Positions 21,534-31,271 are shown, numbered from the stretch's first letter. The stretch is DNA of 64,000 bases from Serripes groenlandicus (GCA_031761405.1 JASEVX010000011.1:65885217-65949216); one strand, 5' to 3'. Program-made: numbers and translations. The notes: a model not told the origin generated them from the sequence alone.

Positions 21534-21989
21534 TTAAATATTTTTCAGTTCTTCCGCCAAAGAAAACTTTGAATGATCAAATATGTCTGAGGAACTCCAA
21601 GAACTCAATGAATTGTAGTTAGAATGATCAACTGTATCCCAAGAACTCCAAGAACTCCATGAACGATTGTATTTTGAATGGCTGTCAACATTTTGATTTG
21701 TTTCTGTATTTGTTTGACCTATCATCTTCATGAATAAACAGTTTGGAGATAATTCTCTGTGTTCTATTAAAGGATCAAATTTCTTCTCCCATTTATGTAA
21801 TCTCAACCCACACGAGAAACACTCTACAATATCACTTCTTCCAGAATAAAAAAAAAAACCTGTTAATGTCAGTTGAAATTTATCAGGTTTAATTTGAGAA
21901 GACCATGAATCATAGGTTTTTAGTCTTTCCATATAAAACTTAAAGTCCGGTGAACTAAAATCTAATCCAGAAGATTTACACTCTGCCAT
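21534..21989 (-). CDS. BIR-domain (IAP-like) protein, 151 aa
   Basis: The start is the ATG at 21,987-21,989; a GTG three codons earlier is not credible in a eukaryote. Residues about 18-90 form one BIR repeat: ERLKTYDSW, then TGFFFYSGRSDIVECFSC, then W...DPLIEH and NC. The zinc ligands are C57, C60, H77 and C84 with the exact C-x2-C-x16-H-x6-C spacing of BIR domains. The tail is a Ser/Trp-rich imperfect duplication (WSSW, DHS) with no RING finger. BIR proteins inhibit caspases or act in mitosis; single-BIR genes without RING are known in several insect and mollusc DNA viruses. Only 5 bases separate it from the upstream gene's stop, so it belongs to the element's gene cluster. Probably a captured anti-apoptotic gene (inference). 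Confidence 0.8.
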   Translation of the reverse strand: MAECKSSGLDFSSPDFKFYMERLKTYDSWSSQIKPDKFQLTLTGFFFYSGRSDIVECFSCGLRLHKWEKKFDPLIEHRELSPNCLFMKMIGQTNTETNQNVDSHSKYNRSWSSWSSWDTVDHSNYNSLSSWSSSDIFDHSKFSLAEELKNI

Positions 21990-21994
21990 TCTTG

Positions 21995-22273
21995 TCACTT
22001 CGGTTTTCCGTCTAAAAATGAATGAAGAAGTTGAATGCTTTCTTTTAAATCACATAGATTTGAAATCATAGAATATGGAAGTGATATAGTTTGAGTACCT
22101 TTCCTCAAAGTGAATGCAATTTTATGTCGTCTTTTAACAATAATCAAGGAAAATATATCGTCTAGCACACAAGTAATGGTTTTTGAGATAGGTGACCAAC
22201 TAACATGATTGAAACCTTGTTCTCTTAAAAAAGTCAGTGAATCATCTGTAAATTGTATCTGCGCTTGAGCCAT
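21995..22273 (-). CDS. Small unknown protein, 92 aa, first of cluster
   Basis: ATG at 22,271-22,273, TGA at 21,995-21,997. It is preceded by a TATATATATATA tract only a few bases upstream on its strand and followed after 5 bases by the BIR gene. The protein alternates beta-like segments (TITCVLDDIFSLIIV, KIAFTLRKG) with a final helix-like part (LKESIQLLHSFL). A PC4-like or other small nucleic-acid-binding fold is conceivable but unproven. I do not recognise the family. Intact, no internal stop. Confidence 0.55.
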   Translation of the reverse strand: MAQAQIQFTDDSLTFLREQGFNHVSWSPISKTITCVLDDIFSLIIVKRRHKIAFTLRKGTQTISLPYSMISNLCDLKESIQLLHSFLDGKPK

Positions 22274-22300
22274 GATATATATATATATAGAGTTAAAATC
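22274..22300 (-). promoter_or_regulatory. TATA tract upstream of the 92-aa/BIR cluster
   Basis: CTCTATATATATATATATC lies immediately 5' of the ATG on the minus strand. The gene starting at 21,439 has a similar TATATATAGAGC. Position so close to the ATG would make a very short leader; simple microsatellite origin is equally possible. Confidence 0.35.
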
Positions 22301-22559
22301 TAAAAAGTTAGTTGTAGTATTTTTTCCACGGTTTGCGTTAAAGGATGAAAGAACTCGTTCACAACCCTCCGCCGAAGAATATCCAATATCTTGACAGCTT
22401 TTAATTTTTTATAATAAATGGTTGTTATGATAATCATCTATATATAGCTTGAAAGTTAATATAGAAGTGTCATTATTCATTTATATGTGATGTGTAACAA
22501 GATATGATAGTCTAATCAATCCTTTCCCTCATATCCTATAAAAACATAGAAGATTCGCT

Positions 22560-22675
22560 GATCGACTATCTTGTGGCGACCATCTTGGAGAGGGCATTTT
22601 GAATCAGCCATCTTGGAACGGCCATTTTGAATCGGCCATCTTGTGACGGCCATTTTGAATCGGCCATCTTGAAAT
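22560..22675. repeat. 28-bp repeats, GGCCATTTTGAATC
   Basis: Three to four imperfect copies of a phrase holding GGCCATTTTGAATCGGCC and ATCTTG. It lies outside the last Polinton-like gene, so it may be part of that element's terminal repeat. No matching inverted copy is found on the other side. Confidence 0.6.
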
Positions 22676-22680
22676 CACCA

Positions 22681-23175
22681 AAGCAGGTCAAAGGGAAGTA
22701 AATCATTTTCCATAGGCGACCATTATAGCGTTATGGGTTATGGTTCGTTACTAGCAAATGAATTAACACATATACGTATATCAAACTAAAGTTCATTATT
22801 AGAACTACCAAAAAAGCAAAACAAACCCACATGTTCACCGTTTTTTGACAGAGCTAGGAGGTCAAATCAAAGGTGACCCTTATCCCGCACTGAATTTTAC
22901 TTTCAATTTCAGAAAATACAGCATGTTCTGAAAATGGCTATTAGAGTGTCAACATAGCTAATACGAAATGAATAGGTTACGATAATTTGTCCGTCCAGTA
23001 AGACCGGAAGCAAAATGGCCGAACAAAAGTGCTATGGGGTTGAGATTTGATATGTGAAACAGTAAGATTGTACTGAATTCTCGTTGTTTTGATCTCGTAT
23101 GATGTGTTCGTACAGGTAACCTATAGGCGTGCTTCGCTCGAGTCTTCAGCTCGAGCTTTCACACGTATAACTGTC
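22681..23175. other. Non-coding, nothing recognised
   Basis: No supported gene or repeat between the Polinton-like element and the MITE cluster. Confidence 0.4.
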
Positions 23176-23336
23176 ATTAACCATTTCCTTCATACAGACG
23201 CTTTCTTACTCCTCTACAGTAGAATACTTTTACAACAATATTTTCAACTCTATTTAATAAATAAACTTTCATCTATGGAGAATCTCACGTTTTTGTCAAT
23301 ATGTTTTCAAAGTTGTCTTCTGTAGATTTGATGATG
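23176..23336. mobile_element. Diverged TTAA foldback MITE
   Basis: TTAACCATTTCCTTCATACA at the left and GTTTTCAAAGTTGTCTTCTG at the right frame a copy that has lost its central palindrome and right TTAA. Confidence 0.5.
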
Positions 23337-23404
23337 GTCTGACCAACCTTACTGGTACACAACTTACAGTGCGAAATGGAGCCAAGGTATTTTGACCCTT
23401 TTAT

Positions 23405-23614
23405 TTAACCCTTTATAACATACAGACAATTTTTGAATCCTCTGTAGCTGACGATTTTGAAAAGGAGAAATTGATCATGATGAGAAATTTCTTCTTTTGC
23501 CACAATGTTTTTAACTCTATTTAATTGTTATACTTTTATTTTAAGAGAGTCGTCATATTTTTGAAAAATGTATCAAAGTCTGTTGCATATTTGTTGTATG
23601 TGGGAAAGGGTTAA
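23405..23614. mobile_element. TTAA foldback MITE with both TTAA ends
   Basis: TTAACCCTTTATAACATACA ... TTGTATGTGGGAAAGGGTTAA. The left TTAA is at 23,405 and the right at 23,611. The central arms are present but shortened. Confidence 0.7.
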
Positions 23615-23825
23615 GAATGTCATACAGATTATTTAAAGGTCAGGTCATAACAAAGCGCTGGTAATAGATTCTCTTCTTGTCACACAAGACAGTAATGTAC
23701 CCATCTGTAGGATGAAACATATTTGTGTCCTTTTGTCCGTCCTTGCTTCCACCTGACTTTGCCAGAAAGAAAACATTTGAAGGAAAGAACAGCAAAAATG
23801 AAAGGTTCATTTATTGACAGGAAAG

Positions 23826-24022
23826 TTAATATTTTCCACATGCAACAAATCTGCAGCAGATGACTTTGAAAACATACGGACAAGAAAGTTAAAATCTGTG
23901 TAAATGATAGTATAATCATTAAATAGTGTTGAAAACATTGAGGCAAATCGAAAAATTTATCCTTTTGCCACAATGTTTCAAAAATTGTCTGCTGCAGATG
24001 TATGACAAAGGGAGAATATTAA
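23826..24022. mobile_element. TTAA foldback MITE sharing TTAA with next copy
   Basis: It begins TTAATATTTTCCACATGC and ends AAAGGGAGAATATTAA. Its right TTAA (24,019-24,022) is also the left TTAA of the following copy, so two family members lie end to end. Confidence 0.6.
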
Positions 24023-24223
24023 CCCTTTCCCAATTGTAGAAGCATTTGACACATCTACATGGGACGACTTTTGAAAACATTGCGACAAAAGAATAAATTT
24101 CATAATAAGCGTTTCCAACACTTTATAGAAAGTATACTTTTATTGGTAGAGATTTTCCAAAATTTTGCCTAAATATTTTCAAAGTTATCTGCTGCAGATG
24201 TGTCGTATGTGGGTAAGGGTTAA
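24019..24223. mobile_element. TTAA foldback MITE, well-preserved ends
   Basis: TTAACCCTTTCCCAATTG at the left and CGTATGTGGGTAAGGGTTAA at the right are a clear inverted pair with TTAA at both ends. The arms ACGACTTTTGAAAACATTG and TATTTTCAAAGTTATCTGC are inverted. Confidence 0.75.
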
Positions 24224-24348
24224 TGTGAAAATATGTCGTTTGATTAGAAAATATTTGAATTGTTTAGACTAAAGTTTTGTTGTTATCAACACCTGCTTTT
24301 CAGACTATGTTTTCAAATTTCATCTGTCGTACAAAATTTGATGGTTAC

Positions 24349-24403
24349 GTGCAAAACGGTTGTAACTACATCTTAAACAAGATGTAGTTACAGTCGTTTA
24401 GCA
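24349..24403. repeat. Near-perfect hairpin with 4-base loop
   Basis: TGTAACTACATCTT (24,361-24,374), loop AAAC, then AAGATGTAGTTACA (24,379-24,392). Pairing continues imperfectly through GCAAAACGGT / AGTCGTTTAGC. It lies between two MITE copies and is unrelated to them in sequence. Confidence 0.75.
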
Positions 24404-24464
24404 TGAAAACCTCGAAATGTCAATAATGGTCTGTGTCCTTCATCAAACAGTAAATCTAGTGAAT

Positions 24465-24640
24465 GATTTGCAGCAGACGGCTTTTTGAATACATAGTGAA
24501 CGAGCAATTTCTCCTTTTGCCACAATATTTTCCATTTTAATTATAGGTTTTCCATTCAATTATAGAGATTTTGTATTTTTTGACAAATTATGTTAAAAGT
24601 CGTCTGCTGCATAATTGTCGTATGAGGGAAATACTTAAGG
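24465..24640. mobile_element. TTAA foldback MITE, left end lost
   Basis: It contains GCAGCAGACGGCTTTTTGAA, GAGCAATTTCTCCTTTTGCC and AAAGTCGTCTGCTGC. The left terminus is missing and the right one eroded (GAGGGAAATACTTAA). Confidence 0.55.
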
Positions 24641-24710
24641 TTTATGCTCATCAGCTTGTAAGCTCATTATACTCTTGTGTAAAAGCTTGAGCTCATAAGC
24701 TTGCACATTC
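24641..24710. repeat. Short AGCTT-rich repeat cluster
   Basis: Several AGCTTGTAAGCTCAT / AGCTTGAGCTCATAAGCTT phrases, related to the larger array at 25.09 kb. Confidence 0.5.
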
Positions 24711-24758
24711 ATATCAAAAAGCACATGAGATGCTTGTAATTAACAGGCTATTTTAGTA

Positions 24759-25042
24759 TCAACCCTTTCCCTAATACAGACGCTTTCTAATACTCATCTA
24801 CAAAGATTGTCTATAGTTTTGCCTTTCAAAAAAATGTGTGAGTCCCGTTTTAAAACATATGCAGAAGATGTTTTATGAATACCTATTTACACATGGAGAA
24901 ATTGCTCATAATGAGCAAATTCTCCTTTCGCTGCAAGGTGTTCAACTTTTTTCAAAAATAAAACTTTCAATTTGATCATATTTTTGCAGGAAAATATTTA
25001 AATTTGTCTGCTACAGATAAGTTGTATGTGCGAAAGGGTTAA
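24759..25042. mobile_element. TTAA foldback MITE, longer variant
   Basis: Left TCAACCCTTTCCCTAATACA and right GTATGTGCGAAAGGGTTAA are inverted. The central GGAGAAATTGCTCATAATGA palindrome is perfect. At 284 bp it is about 60-80 bp longer than other copies, with extra sequence in the left arm. Confidence 0.65.
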
Positions 25043-25089
25043 GCTCTTAAAGTTCCACTCTGAAACTAATACATTAGTCAATTATGAAC

Positions 25090-25445
25090 CTACTATAAAT
25101 TCGAAATAAGCTCATAATATGTTTGAAAATAAGCTTGTATAAGCTTTATGAATTTGAAAATAAGTTCATAATGTATTTGAAAATAAGCTTGTATAAGCTT
25201 GTATGAACTTGAAAATAAGTTCATGATGTATTTGAAAATAAGCTTGTATAAGCTTGTATGAATTTAAAAATAAGCTTGTATTGGCTTGTGCACATTTGAA
25301 AAATAAGCTTGTATTAGCTTGTGCACATACAAATGTATGCAAAATAAGCTTGTATAAGCTTTTGCACATATGAAAAATAAGCTTGAATAAGCATGTTTAA
25401 GTTGAAAATAAGCTTGTAAAAGCTTGTGTGAATTTGAAAAATAAA
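25090..25445. repeat. AAGCTTGTATAAGCTTGTA tandem array
   Basis: Repeated phrases GAAAATAAGCTTGTATAAGC and GAAAATAAGTTCATAATGTA in a loose 33-55-bp register. It produces minus-strand open frames of 67-93 codons that are not genes. Confidence 0.8.
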
Positions 25446-25519
25446 CTTCGATATCATACAATTCTAATGAATATATAAATGAATTATGTTGATCTGAACA
25501 AGGAGGCCAGTCCAAAATG

Positions 25520-25632
25520 TAATCCTTTCTCAACCGTAGACGCATGTTGACGCATCTTCAGCAGACGGCATCTGAAAAAAATTTGGCAAAATGAGAAATG
25601 TCTTCTTTTGCCACAATGTTTTCAACTGTATT
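25520..25632. mobile_element. Left half of a TTAA foldback MITE
   Basis: AATCCTTTCTCAACCGTAGA, CTTCAGCAGACGGCATCTGA, then CACAATGTTTTCAACTGTATTC. It is cut off where a second copy begins at 25,633. Confidence 0.55.
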
Positions 25633-25862
25633 CTCAACCCTTATCCTCATAAAGACGCTTTCTGACGCCTCTGCAGCAGACGGCTTTTTGTAAACATGGC
25701 GACAATAAAAGAAACTGCTCAAAATAATTAATTGCTCCTTTTGTAACCATGTTTTCAACTCTATTCAATCATTGTAATTTCATTTGAAGGTAGTTTTCAT
25801 ATTTTTTCGGTATGTTTTCAAAGTTGTCTGCTGCAGATTTACTGTATGTGAGAAATGGTTAA
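25633..25862. mobile_element. TTAA foldback MITE abutting a truncated copy
   Basis: CTCAACCCTTATCCTCATAA ... CTGTATGTGAGAAATGGTTAA, with CTGCAGCAGACGGC and GTTGTCTGCTGCAG arms. It follows directly on the left half of another copy, consistent with insertion or recombination between copies. Confidence 0.65.
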
Positions 25863-26090
25863 ATTAAACCTTCATTCATAATTCATAAGCATATCTTTCC
25901 CCAGACGATTTTAATGCTACAGATTTGTTGTATTTTGGAAAGGTTATAAATAAAACATGGAAATGATCTTGTATAGATAAACATTTTGAAATAGGACATT
26001 CATAATTATAAACATGGAAAAAGGGTCCTGCACATTTTTTACAATTGATTTGTTACAGTCTTTGAAATCTTAATTCATTAAAACATATTC

Positions 26091-26350
26091 TTAACCCTTT
26101 CCCACATACAACAAATCTGCAGCAGACGACATTGAAATTATCTAGGAAAAAACACAGAAAATCACTCAAAATGTAGATATAACACAGAAAATCACTCAAA
26201 ATGTAGGTATAACACTGACAAAAGGTTGAAAACGTTATGGCAAAAGGAGAAGTTATTCATTTTGAGCAATTACTCTTTTTGTCAGAATGTTTTCAAAAGT
26301 CGTCTGCTGCAGAAGCGTTAGAAAGCGTCTATATGTGGGAAAGAGTTTAA
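26091..26350. mobile_element. TTAA foldback MITE with internal duplication
   Basis: TTAACCCTTTCCCACATACA at the left and ATGTGGGAAAGAGTTTAA at the right. Inside, AACACAGAAAATCACTCAAA then ATGTAG.TAT occurs twice in tandem, so this copy is longer than its relatives. Confidence 0.7.
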
Positions 26351-26385
26351 ACAAAGGTACACATTTGAACATCAGGTCATATGAA

Positions 26386-26584
26386 TCCTGCCCCACTTGC
26401 AGAAGTATTTTGACGCCGCTGCAGCAGGCAACTTTTGATAAATTTGTGGCAAAAGTGAAATTATTCATAGAGCGTAGTTTCACTTTTTGCTTCAATGGTT
26501 TCAACTCTGTACAACAATAAAGTATTTATTGATAGAGATTTTTGAAATTTTTGCTGCAGATGTGTTTTATGTGAGAAATGGTCA
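26386..26584. mobile_element. TTAA foldback MITE, eroded ends
   Basis: GCTGCAGCAGGCAACTTTTG and TTTGCTGCAGATGTGTTTTA arms with a GTGAAATTATTCATAGAGCG centre. Confidence 0.55.
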
Positions 26585-26815
26585 ACTTGTAAATAAACTT
26601 GCCAAAATGTCCATAAAAAATGTAAAATATACAGTAACTGTTAACTACAAAACTATTCATAAATTAATGTTTTCAAGTTTGCAAAAGCAGCCATGCAAGT
26701 TTCCTTTTTTTCTTTTTTCACAATATTTTTAAAAATGTGTCAAATGGATGTATCGGACCAAAAAATATTAATATAAAACTGACAATTGGTCTGCCAGGGT
26801 GTTAAATATGTTCAT

Positions 26816-27030
26816 TAATTCTTTACCACATACAGACGCCTTTTGACGCAATAGCAGCAGACAGCTTTTTGAAAACATAGTGACAAAAGAAGATTTTGTT
26901 CAAAACGAGCAATTTCTGCGTTTGCCACAATGTATCCACTTTTAGTCATAGGTTATCCAGTCAATTATAGAGATTTTCTTTTTTTGACAAAATATGTTCA
27001 AAGTCGTCTGCTGCAGAATTGTCGTATAAA
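26816..27030. mobile_element. TTAA foldback MITE copy
   Basis: TTAATTCTTTACCACATACA at the left, AGCAGCAGACAGCTTTTTGA and AAAGTCGTCTGCTGCAGAAT as arms, right end decayed. Confidence 0.6.
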
Positions 27031-27256
27031 ATATATCATTTTTTACAAACGCGGCCCTTCTTCTTGTATACTTTAGTCATGTAAATATTACGGACACCGG
27101 TTAATCAATCAACCGAAAGTACAAACCACTTCTAATTGTTGATCTGGATTTCATATTTTCATAGGTAATATTAATCTTCACTTATCAAGCGTAGTGTCGT
27201 TTATCATTGTTATTCGTTTTAAACCAGCTGTTGATTTTGCTTGCCTTTAAAAGTGT

Positions 27257-27262
<6 letters not shown>

Positions 27263-27288
<26 letters not shown>

Positions 27289-27563
27289 GGTTTAACGCCG
27301 TTTTCAACAATTTTTCAGTTATATCACGGCGGCCAGTTCACCTACTCATGCATTTCCTGGTTTTCTCACACCAATACTCCACACAACAATCTTCCCAAGC
27401 AACTGGCTGCTTTTCCACATAGACTTAGCCCATTGGTGGAAGACGAATGACGCATGTCGCATTGACTTTTGTCAATCGTCGGAAAGAAAGTTGGCCGAGC
27501 CGGGATTCGAACTCACAACCCCTGGATTGACAGCCCGCGTCGCTGAGCTACCGGGGCTCGGCT
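27263..27563 (-). mobile_element. tRNA-derived SINE, near full length
   Basis: Read on the minus strand: a tRNA-like head with an A box in GGTAGCTCAGCGACG and a B box GAGTTCGAATCCC, then a body (ATGGGCTAAGTCTATGTGG, GAAAAGCAGCCAGTTGC), then GTGATATAACTGAAAAATTG and a (CAAT)n tail seen as GATTGATTGATT at 27,263. This is the best SINE copy in the window; its body recurs at 58.9, 60.8 and 61.5 kb. Confidence 0.8.
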
Positions 27564-27689
27564 TAAAAGTGTATGAAAGTCTGCACCAAACATGGATGTT
27601 TACGCCTTATTGTTGAATTATTTTGTTATTTCTTTCAAAGTAAAACTACTTGTTTTCTTACGTGAGACAAGACATTTTGATGAATAAGT

Positions 27690-27780
27690 GACCACATTTT
27701 GATTTCTTACGCGAGTACTCGATCGGAAGTGTATACGAGTACCCGAGTACTAATATCGATACTCGTTCCAATCCCTAGTT
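27690..27780. repeat. Solo end of a DNA transposon family
   Basis: GAGTACCCGAGTACTAATAT then CGATACTCGTTCCAATCCCTAG. The terminus is of the same style as the right end of the element at 2741-3594 (TTCGTTCCCATCCCT). No matching opposite end is nearby. Confidence 0.5.
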
Positions 27781-27783
27781 TTT

Positions 27784-27803
27784 ATGACAGACGAGGAATT
27801 ATT
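27784..27803 (+). pseudogene. Left piece of interrupted TRIM/NHL-like frame
   Basis: ATG ACA GAC GAG GAA TTA TT: six codons plus two bases, cut by the 23.6-kb element. It joins in phase to the C at 51,450. The last nine bases (27,795-27,803) are the left target duplication. Confidence 0.6.
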
Positions 27804-29435
27804 AGGTGTGTGAAGTTAGCACGTAAGTCGTAGCTCGTAGGTCTACAGTCAAATATACATTAAGATAATGTTGACCTGGCGCGTAGGTCGTAGGTCGTCA
27901 CTCAAATTTATTTTCAGAAAGTGTTGACCTGGCGCGTAGGTCGTAGGTGTACAGTCAGATTCACATCAATATAGTGTTGACCTAGCGCGTCGGTCGTAGG
28001 TCGACAGTCACATTTATTTTCAGAAAGTGTTGACCTGGCGTGTAGGTCGTAGGTCGACAGTCAAACTCATGTTCAGAAAGTGTTGACCTGGCGCGTAAGT
28101 CGTATGTCGACAGTCAAACTGATGTTCAGAAAGTGTTGAACTGGCTCGTAGGTCGTCGGTCGACAGTCACATTTATTTTCAGAAAGTGTCGACCTAATGC
28201 GTAGGTCGTCGGTCATTAAGATAGTGTTGACCTGGCGCGTAGGTCGTGGGTCGACAGTCAGAATCACATTAATATAGTGTTGACCTGGCACTTAGGTCGT
28301 AGGTCGACACTTACATTTATTTTCAGAAAGTGTCGACCTGGCGCGTAGGTCGTAAGTCGATAGTCAGAATCACATTAAGATAGTGTTGACCTGGCGCGTA
28401 GGTCGTAGGTCGACAGTCAAACTTATGTTCAGAAAGTTTTGACCTGGCGCGTAGGTCGTAGGTCGACACTCACATTTATTTTCAGAAAGTGTCGACCTGG
28501 CGCGTAGGTCGTAAGTCGATAGTCAATATCACATTAAGATAGTGTTGACCTGGCGCGTAGGTCGGAGGTCGACAGTCAACATGATGTTCAGAAAGTGTTG
28601 ACCTGGCGCTTAGGTCATAGTTCGACACTCAAATTTATTTTCAGAAAGTGTCGACCTGGCGCGTAGGTCGCAGGTCGACAGTCAGATGCACATTAAGAAT
28701 GTTGACCTGGCGCGTAGGTCGTAGGTCGACATTCAGATTCACATTAAGATAGTGTTGACCTGGCACGTAGGTCGTAGGTCGACAGTCAAACTTATGTTCA
28801 GAAAGTGTTGACCTGGCGCGTAGTTCGTAGGTCGACACTCAAATTTATTTTCAGAAAGTGTCAACCTGGCGCGTAGGTCGTAGGTCGACAGTCAGATTCA
28901 CATTAAGATAGTGTTGACCTGGCGCGTAGGTCGTAGGTCGATAGTCAAACTGATGTTCAGAAAGTGTTGACCTTGCGATTAGGTCGTAGGTCGACACTCA
29001 CATTTATTTTCAGAAGGTGTCGACCTGGCGTGTAGGTCGTAGGTCGACAGTCAGATTAACATTAAGATAGTGTTGACCTGGCATGTAGGTCGTAGGTCGA
29101 CAGTCAAACTTATGTTCAGAAAGTGTTGACATGGCGCGTAGGTCGTAGGTCGACAGTCAAATTTACATTAAGATAGTGTTGACCTGGCGCGTAGGTCGTA
29201 GGTCGACAGTCAAATTAACATCAAGATAGTGTTGACCTGGCACGTAGGTCGTAGGTCGACAGTCAAATTTACATTAAGATAGTGTTGACCTGGCGCGTAG
29301 GTCGTAGGTCGACATTCAAATTTAAATTAAGATAGTGTTGACCTGGCGCGTAGGTCGTAGGTCGACAGTCAAACTGATGTTCAGAAAGTGTTGACCTGGC
29401 GCGTAGGTCGTAGGTCGACAGTCAAACTTATGTTC
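27804..29435 (+). repeat. Left terminal array, 53-bp units, about 30 copies
   Basis: Core phrase GTGTTGACCTGGCGCGTAGG then TCGTAGGTCGACAGTC. Three linker types alternate between cores: AAACTTATGTTCAGAAA, ACATTTATTTTCAGAAA (followed by GTGTCGACC) and AGATTCACATTAAGATA. The order of linker types suggests higher-order units. Inverted counterpart at 50.13-51.44 kb. Confidence 0.92.
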
Positions 29436-29935
29436 ATAAAGACTCGGATAGAAATCCGACTTGAGGCCGTCGTTGCACTCCCATGAGAAAAGAAAAGTGT
29501 TCCACTCCATTGTGAATTTTCTTTTTGTTCCACTCCCGTGACAAGGCCTGTAGGACAGAGTGCTGCCCGTAATACACGCGTGAAACTCGGGTAATAATCC
29601 GACATAAGGCCGTCAGGTCCCATGCGAAAAACAAAAAAAAAAAGTGTTCCACTCCATTGTGAATAATTATTTTGTTCCACTCCCGTGCCAAGGGCCTGTA
29701 GGACAGAGTGCTGCCCGTCATTTACGCGACAGACTCGGGTAGAAATCCGACTTAAGGCCGTCAGCTCTCGTGCGAAAAAAAAAGAAAGTGTTCCACTCCA
29801 TTGTGAAATTGTTTCTTGTTCCACTTCCGTGCCAAGGGCCTGTAGGACAGAGTGCCTCCCGTCATTTGCGCGACAGACTCGGGTAGAAATCCAGCCCAGC
29901 GCACATTTACCAAGTCATACGCAGAGTGCTGCCTA
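29436..29935 (+). repeat. Left subterminal module, about 3 copies
   Basis: Repeated block of about 120 bp: CTCGGGTAGAAATCCGACTT, AAGGCCGTC, GTGTTCCACTCCATTGTGAA, TTGTTCCACTCCCGTG, CAAGGGCCTGTAGGACAGAG. One copy of the block recurs on the right side at about 50.03-50.13 kb in the same orientation, not inverted. Confidence 0.8.
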
Positions 29936-31271
29936 GAAACGAGGCGATCACTTCGCCGTACGCGCGGGTAAACGGCGGGAGTTACAACCACTCTCTTAAG
30001 GTGACGCACAACCTGGAAAAGCCTTGGTGTAGCTGATGAGACGCGGAGCATTCACTGTCCGAAGGGGGCAGGGTAGGGTGTAGCGCATTTAGGCAAGGGC
30101 AATGAAGTAGAGACTTGTAGGCCCTGTAAGGTTGTGGCAGGAGCTGGCAGGAGCTGGCAAGGTCCGGGACCACTTGTAAGATTAGATATGTCAACATGAT
30201 GTAGAACCAGCTATTTTATTGCAGAGACACAAGGAGTAAAAGCAAACTGTTGTGGCCCTCAGAACGCTTACATTTAAGAGCGAATTCTGAAAAGGAACAA
30301 TTCCTAAGGAGTTATACCTCCAAAACACTGTGAGAGTAGGAGTACGGCAGTCATACTACTCATTAGAAGATGCAGGGGTGTATTAGAATGTAAAATGTTC
30401 ACAACCTGAGGCGTCCTTAACGCCAAATGGCAATAAGGTCTTCAAAGATGAAGAGAGAGCATCGGCTCAACGGCCACCCAGGCGAGGAAAGGAACCAGGG
30501 AGAGTCAATGTCAAAGTAAATCAAAGCGCCAATGGCACTGTAGTGGCGATCGTATGGAAAATCCTGCAAAGTAACAAGCAGTATATCGGTGTAGGGCTTG
30601 CGATGACTCTGGTGCGGGTATATTTGAGAATGTATCAACCCTGCATCTTTTGACAGTAGAATAATGTTAGTTTGCCAGAATGTTGTCTTGGTGATTATTT
30701 AGTTACGTTCTGAAATTGGTCATGATGTGTTCAAAATTAGGCCATTCCAAAGTTATGAAAAATCTAGTTGGTATTCGATAGACTACCGTTTTAGCTCATT
30801 AGAATGACTATTTGTAATCTAAATTGTTTGGGTAATCACATGTTTATCACCAGGTCGTTAGGCCATATTAAGATAAAATATATTTTACACTTTAGAAATG
30901 ACTAAAGAAAGGAGAGAAAACAGTATCCATTAGTTTGGTGTTTGTTTCAATTATGTCCGATATTAAACAGGTCTGTTCAATTTAGTCCCTTCACATTGCA
31001 TGATTGAGGGTTGTCACAGTGTATTTATATGTCTCTGAGGTTGTTAAACTGCTTCGAATAATGTGAGTGCAAAAACAAACACAAAACATGCTCCAAAAGC
31101 ACAATTTCACTATTTGCCAAACTGTTTAATTTATGAAAATATAGGCATATATTATAATGCTAGATCTTCAAACTCAATTAGGCTACACTGTCAGCATTGA
31201 TTGCTAATTGACTCTAGAACGTGCAGACGTGTATACATAACGTGTGTACACACTGCCATCGTGTGTCCTTT
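29936..31271. other. Left interior flank of the giant element
   Basis: It opens with one CACTTCGCCG..CGCGCGGGTA block related to the 109-bp repeats at 49.65 kb. 30,369-30,649 is bounded by an inverted GATGCAGGG pair and is open on both strands for about 75-85 codons; no family is recognised. The rest shows no gene. The last bases before the tandem array are GTGTGTCCTTT. Confidence 0.4.

Larger units (their letters stand above)
16369..22680 (-). mobile_element. Decayed Polinton/Maverick-like element
   Basis: The gene content is diagnostic even though most genes are damaged: a retroviral-type integrase with chromodomain, a family B DNA polymerase C-terminus of the protein-primed type, the start of a packaging-type ATPase, and several small genes, nearly all on the minus strand and closely packed. 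Capsid and protease genes are not found. The right side may retain part of the terminal region (GGCCATTTTGAATC repeats at 22.56-22.68 kb); the left side stops inside the ATPase Walker A motif, so that end is lost. Polintons are virus-related self-synthesising transposons. This copy has two visible in-frame stops, a truncation and repeat intrusions, so it is non-functional. Confidence 0.8.

Noticed and set aside
29381..30197. Several 60-147-codon frames in the giant element's left side
   Set aside because: They fall in the subterminal tandem modules and follow their period; no protein character.
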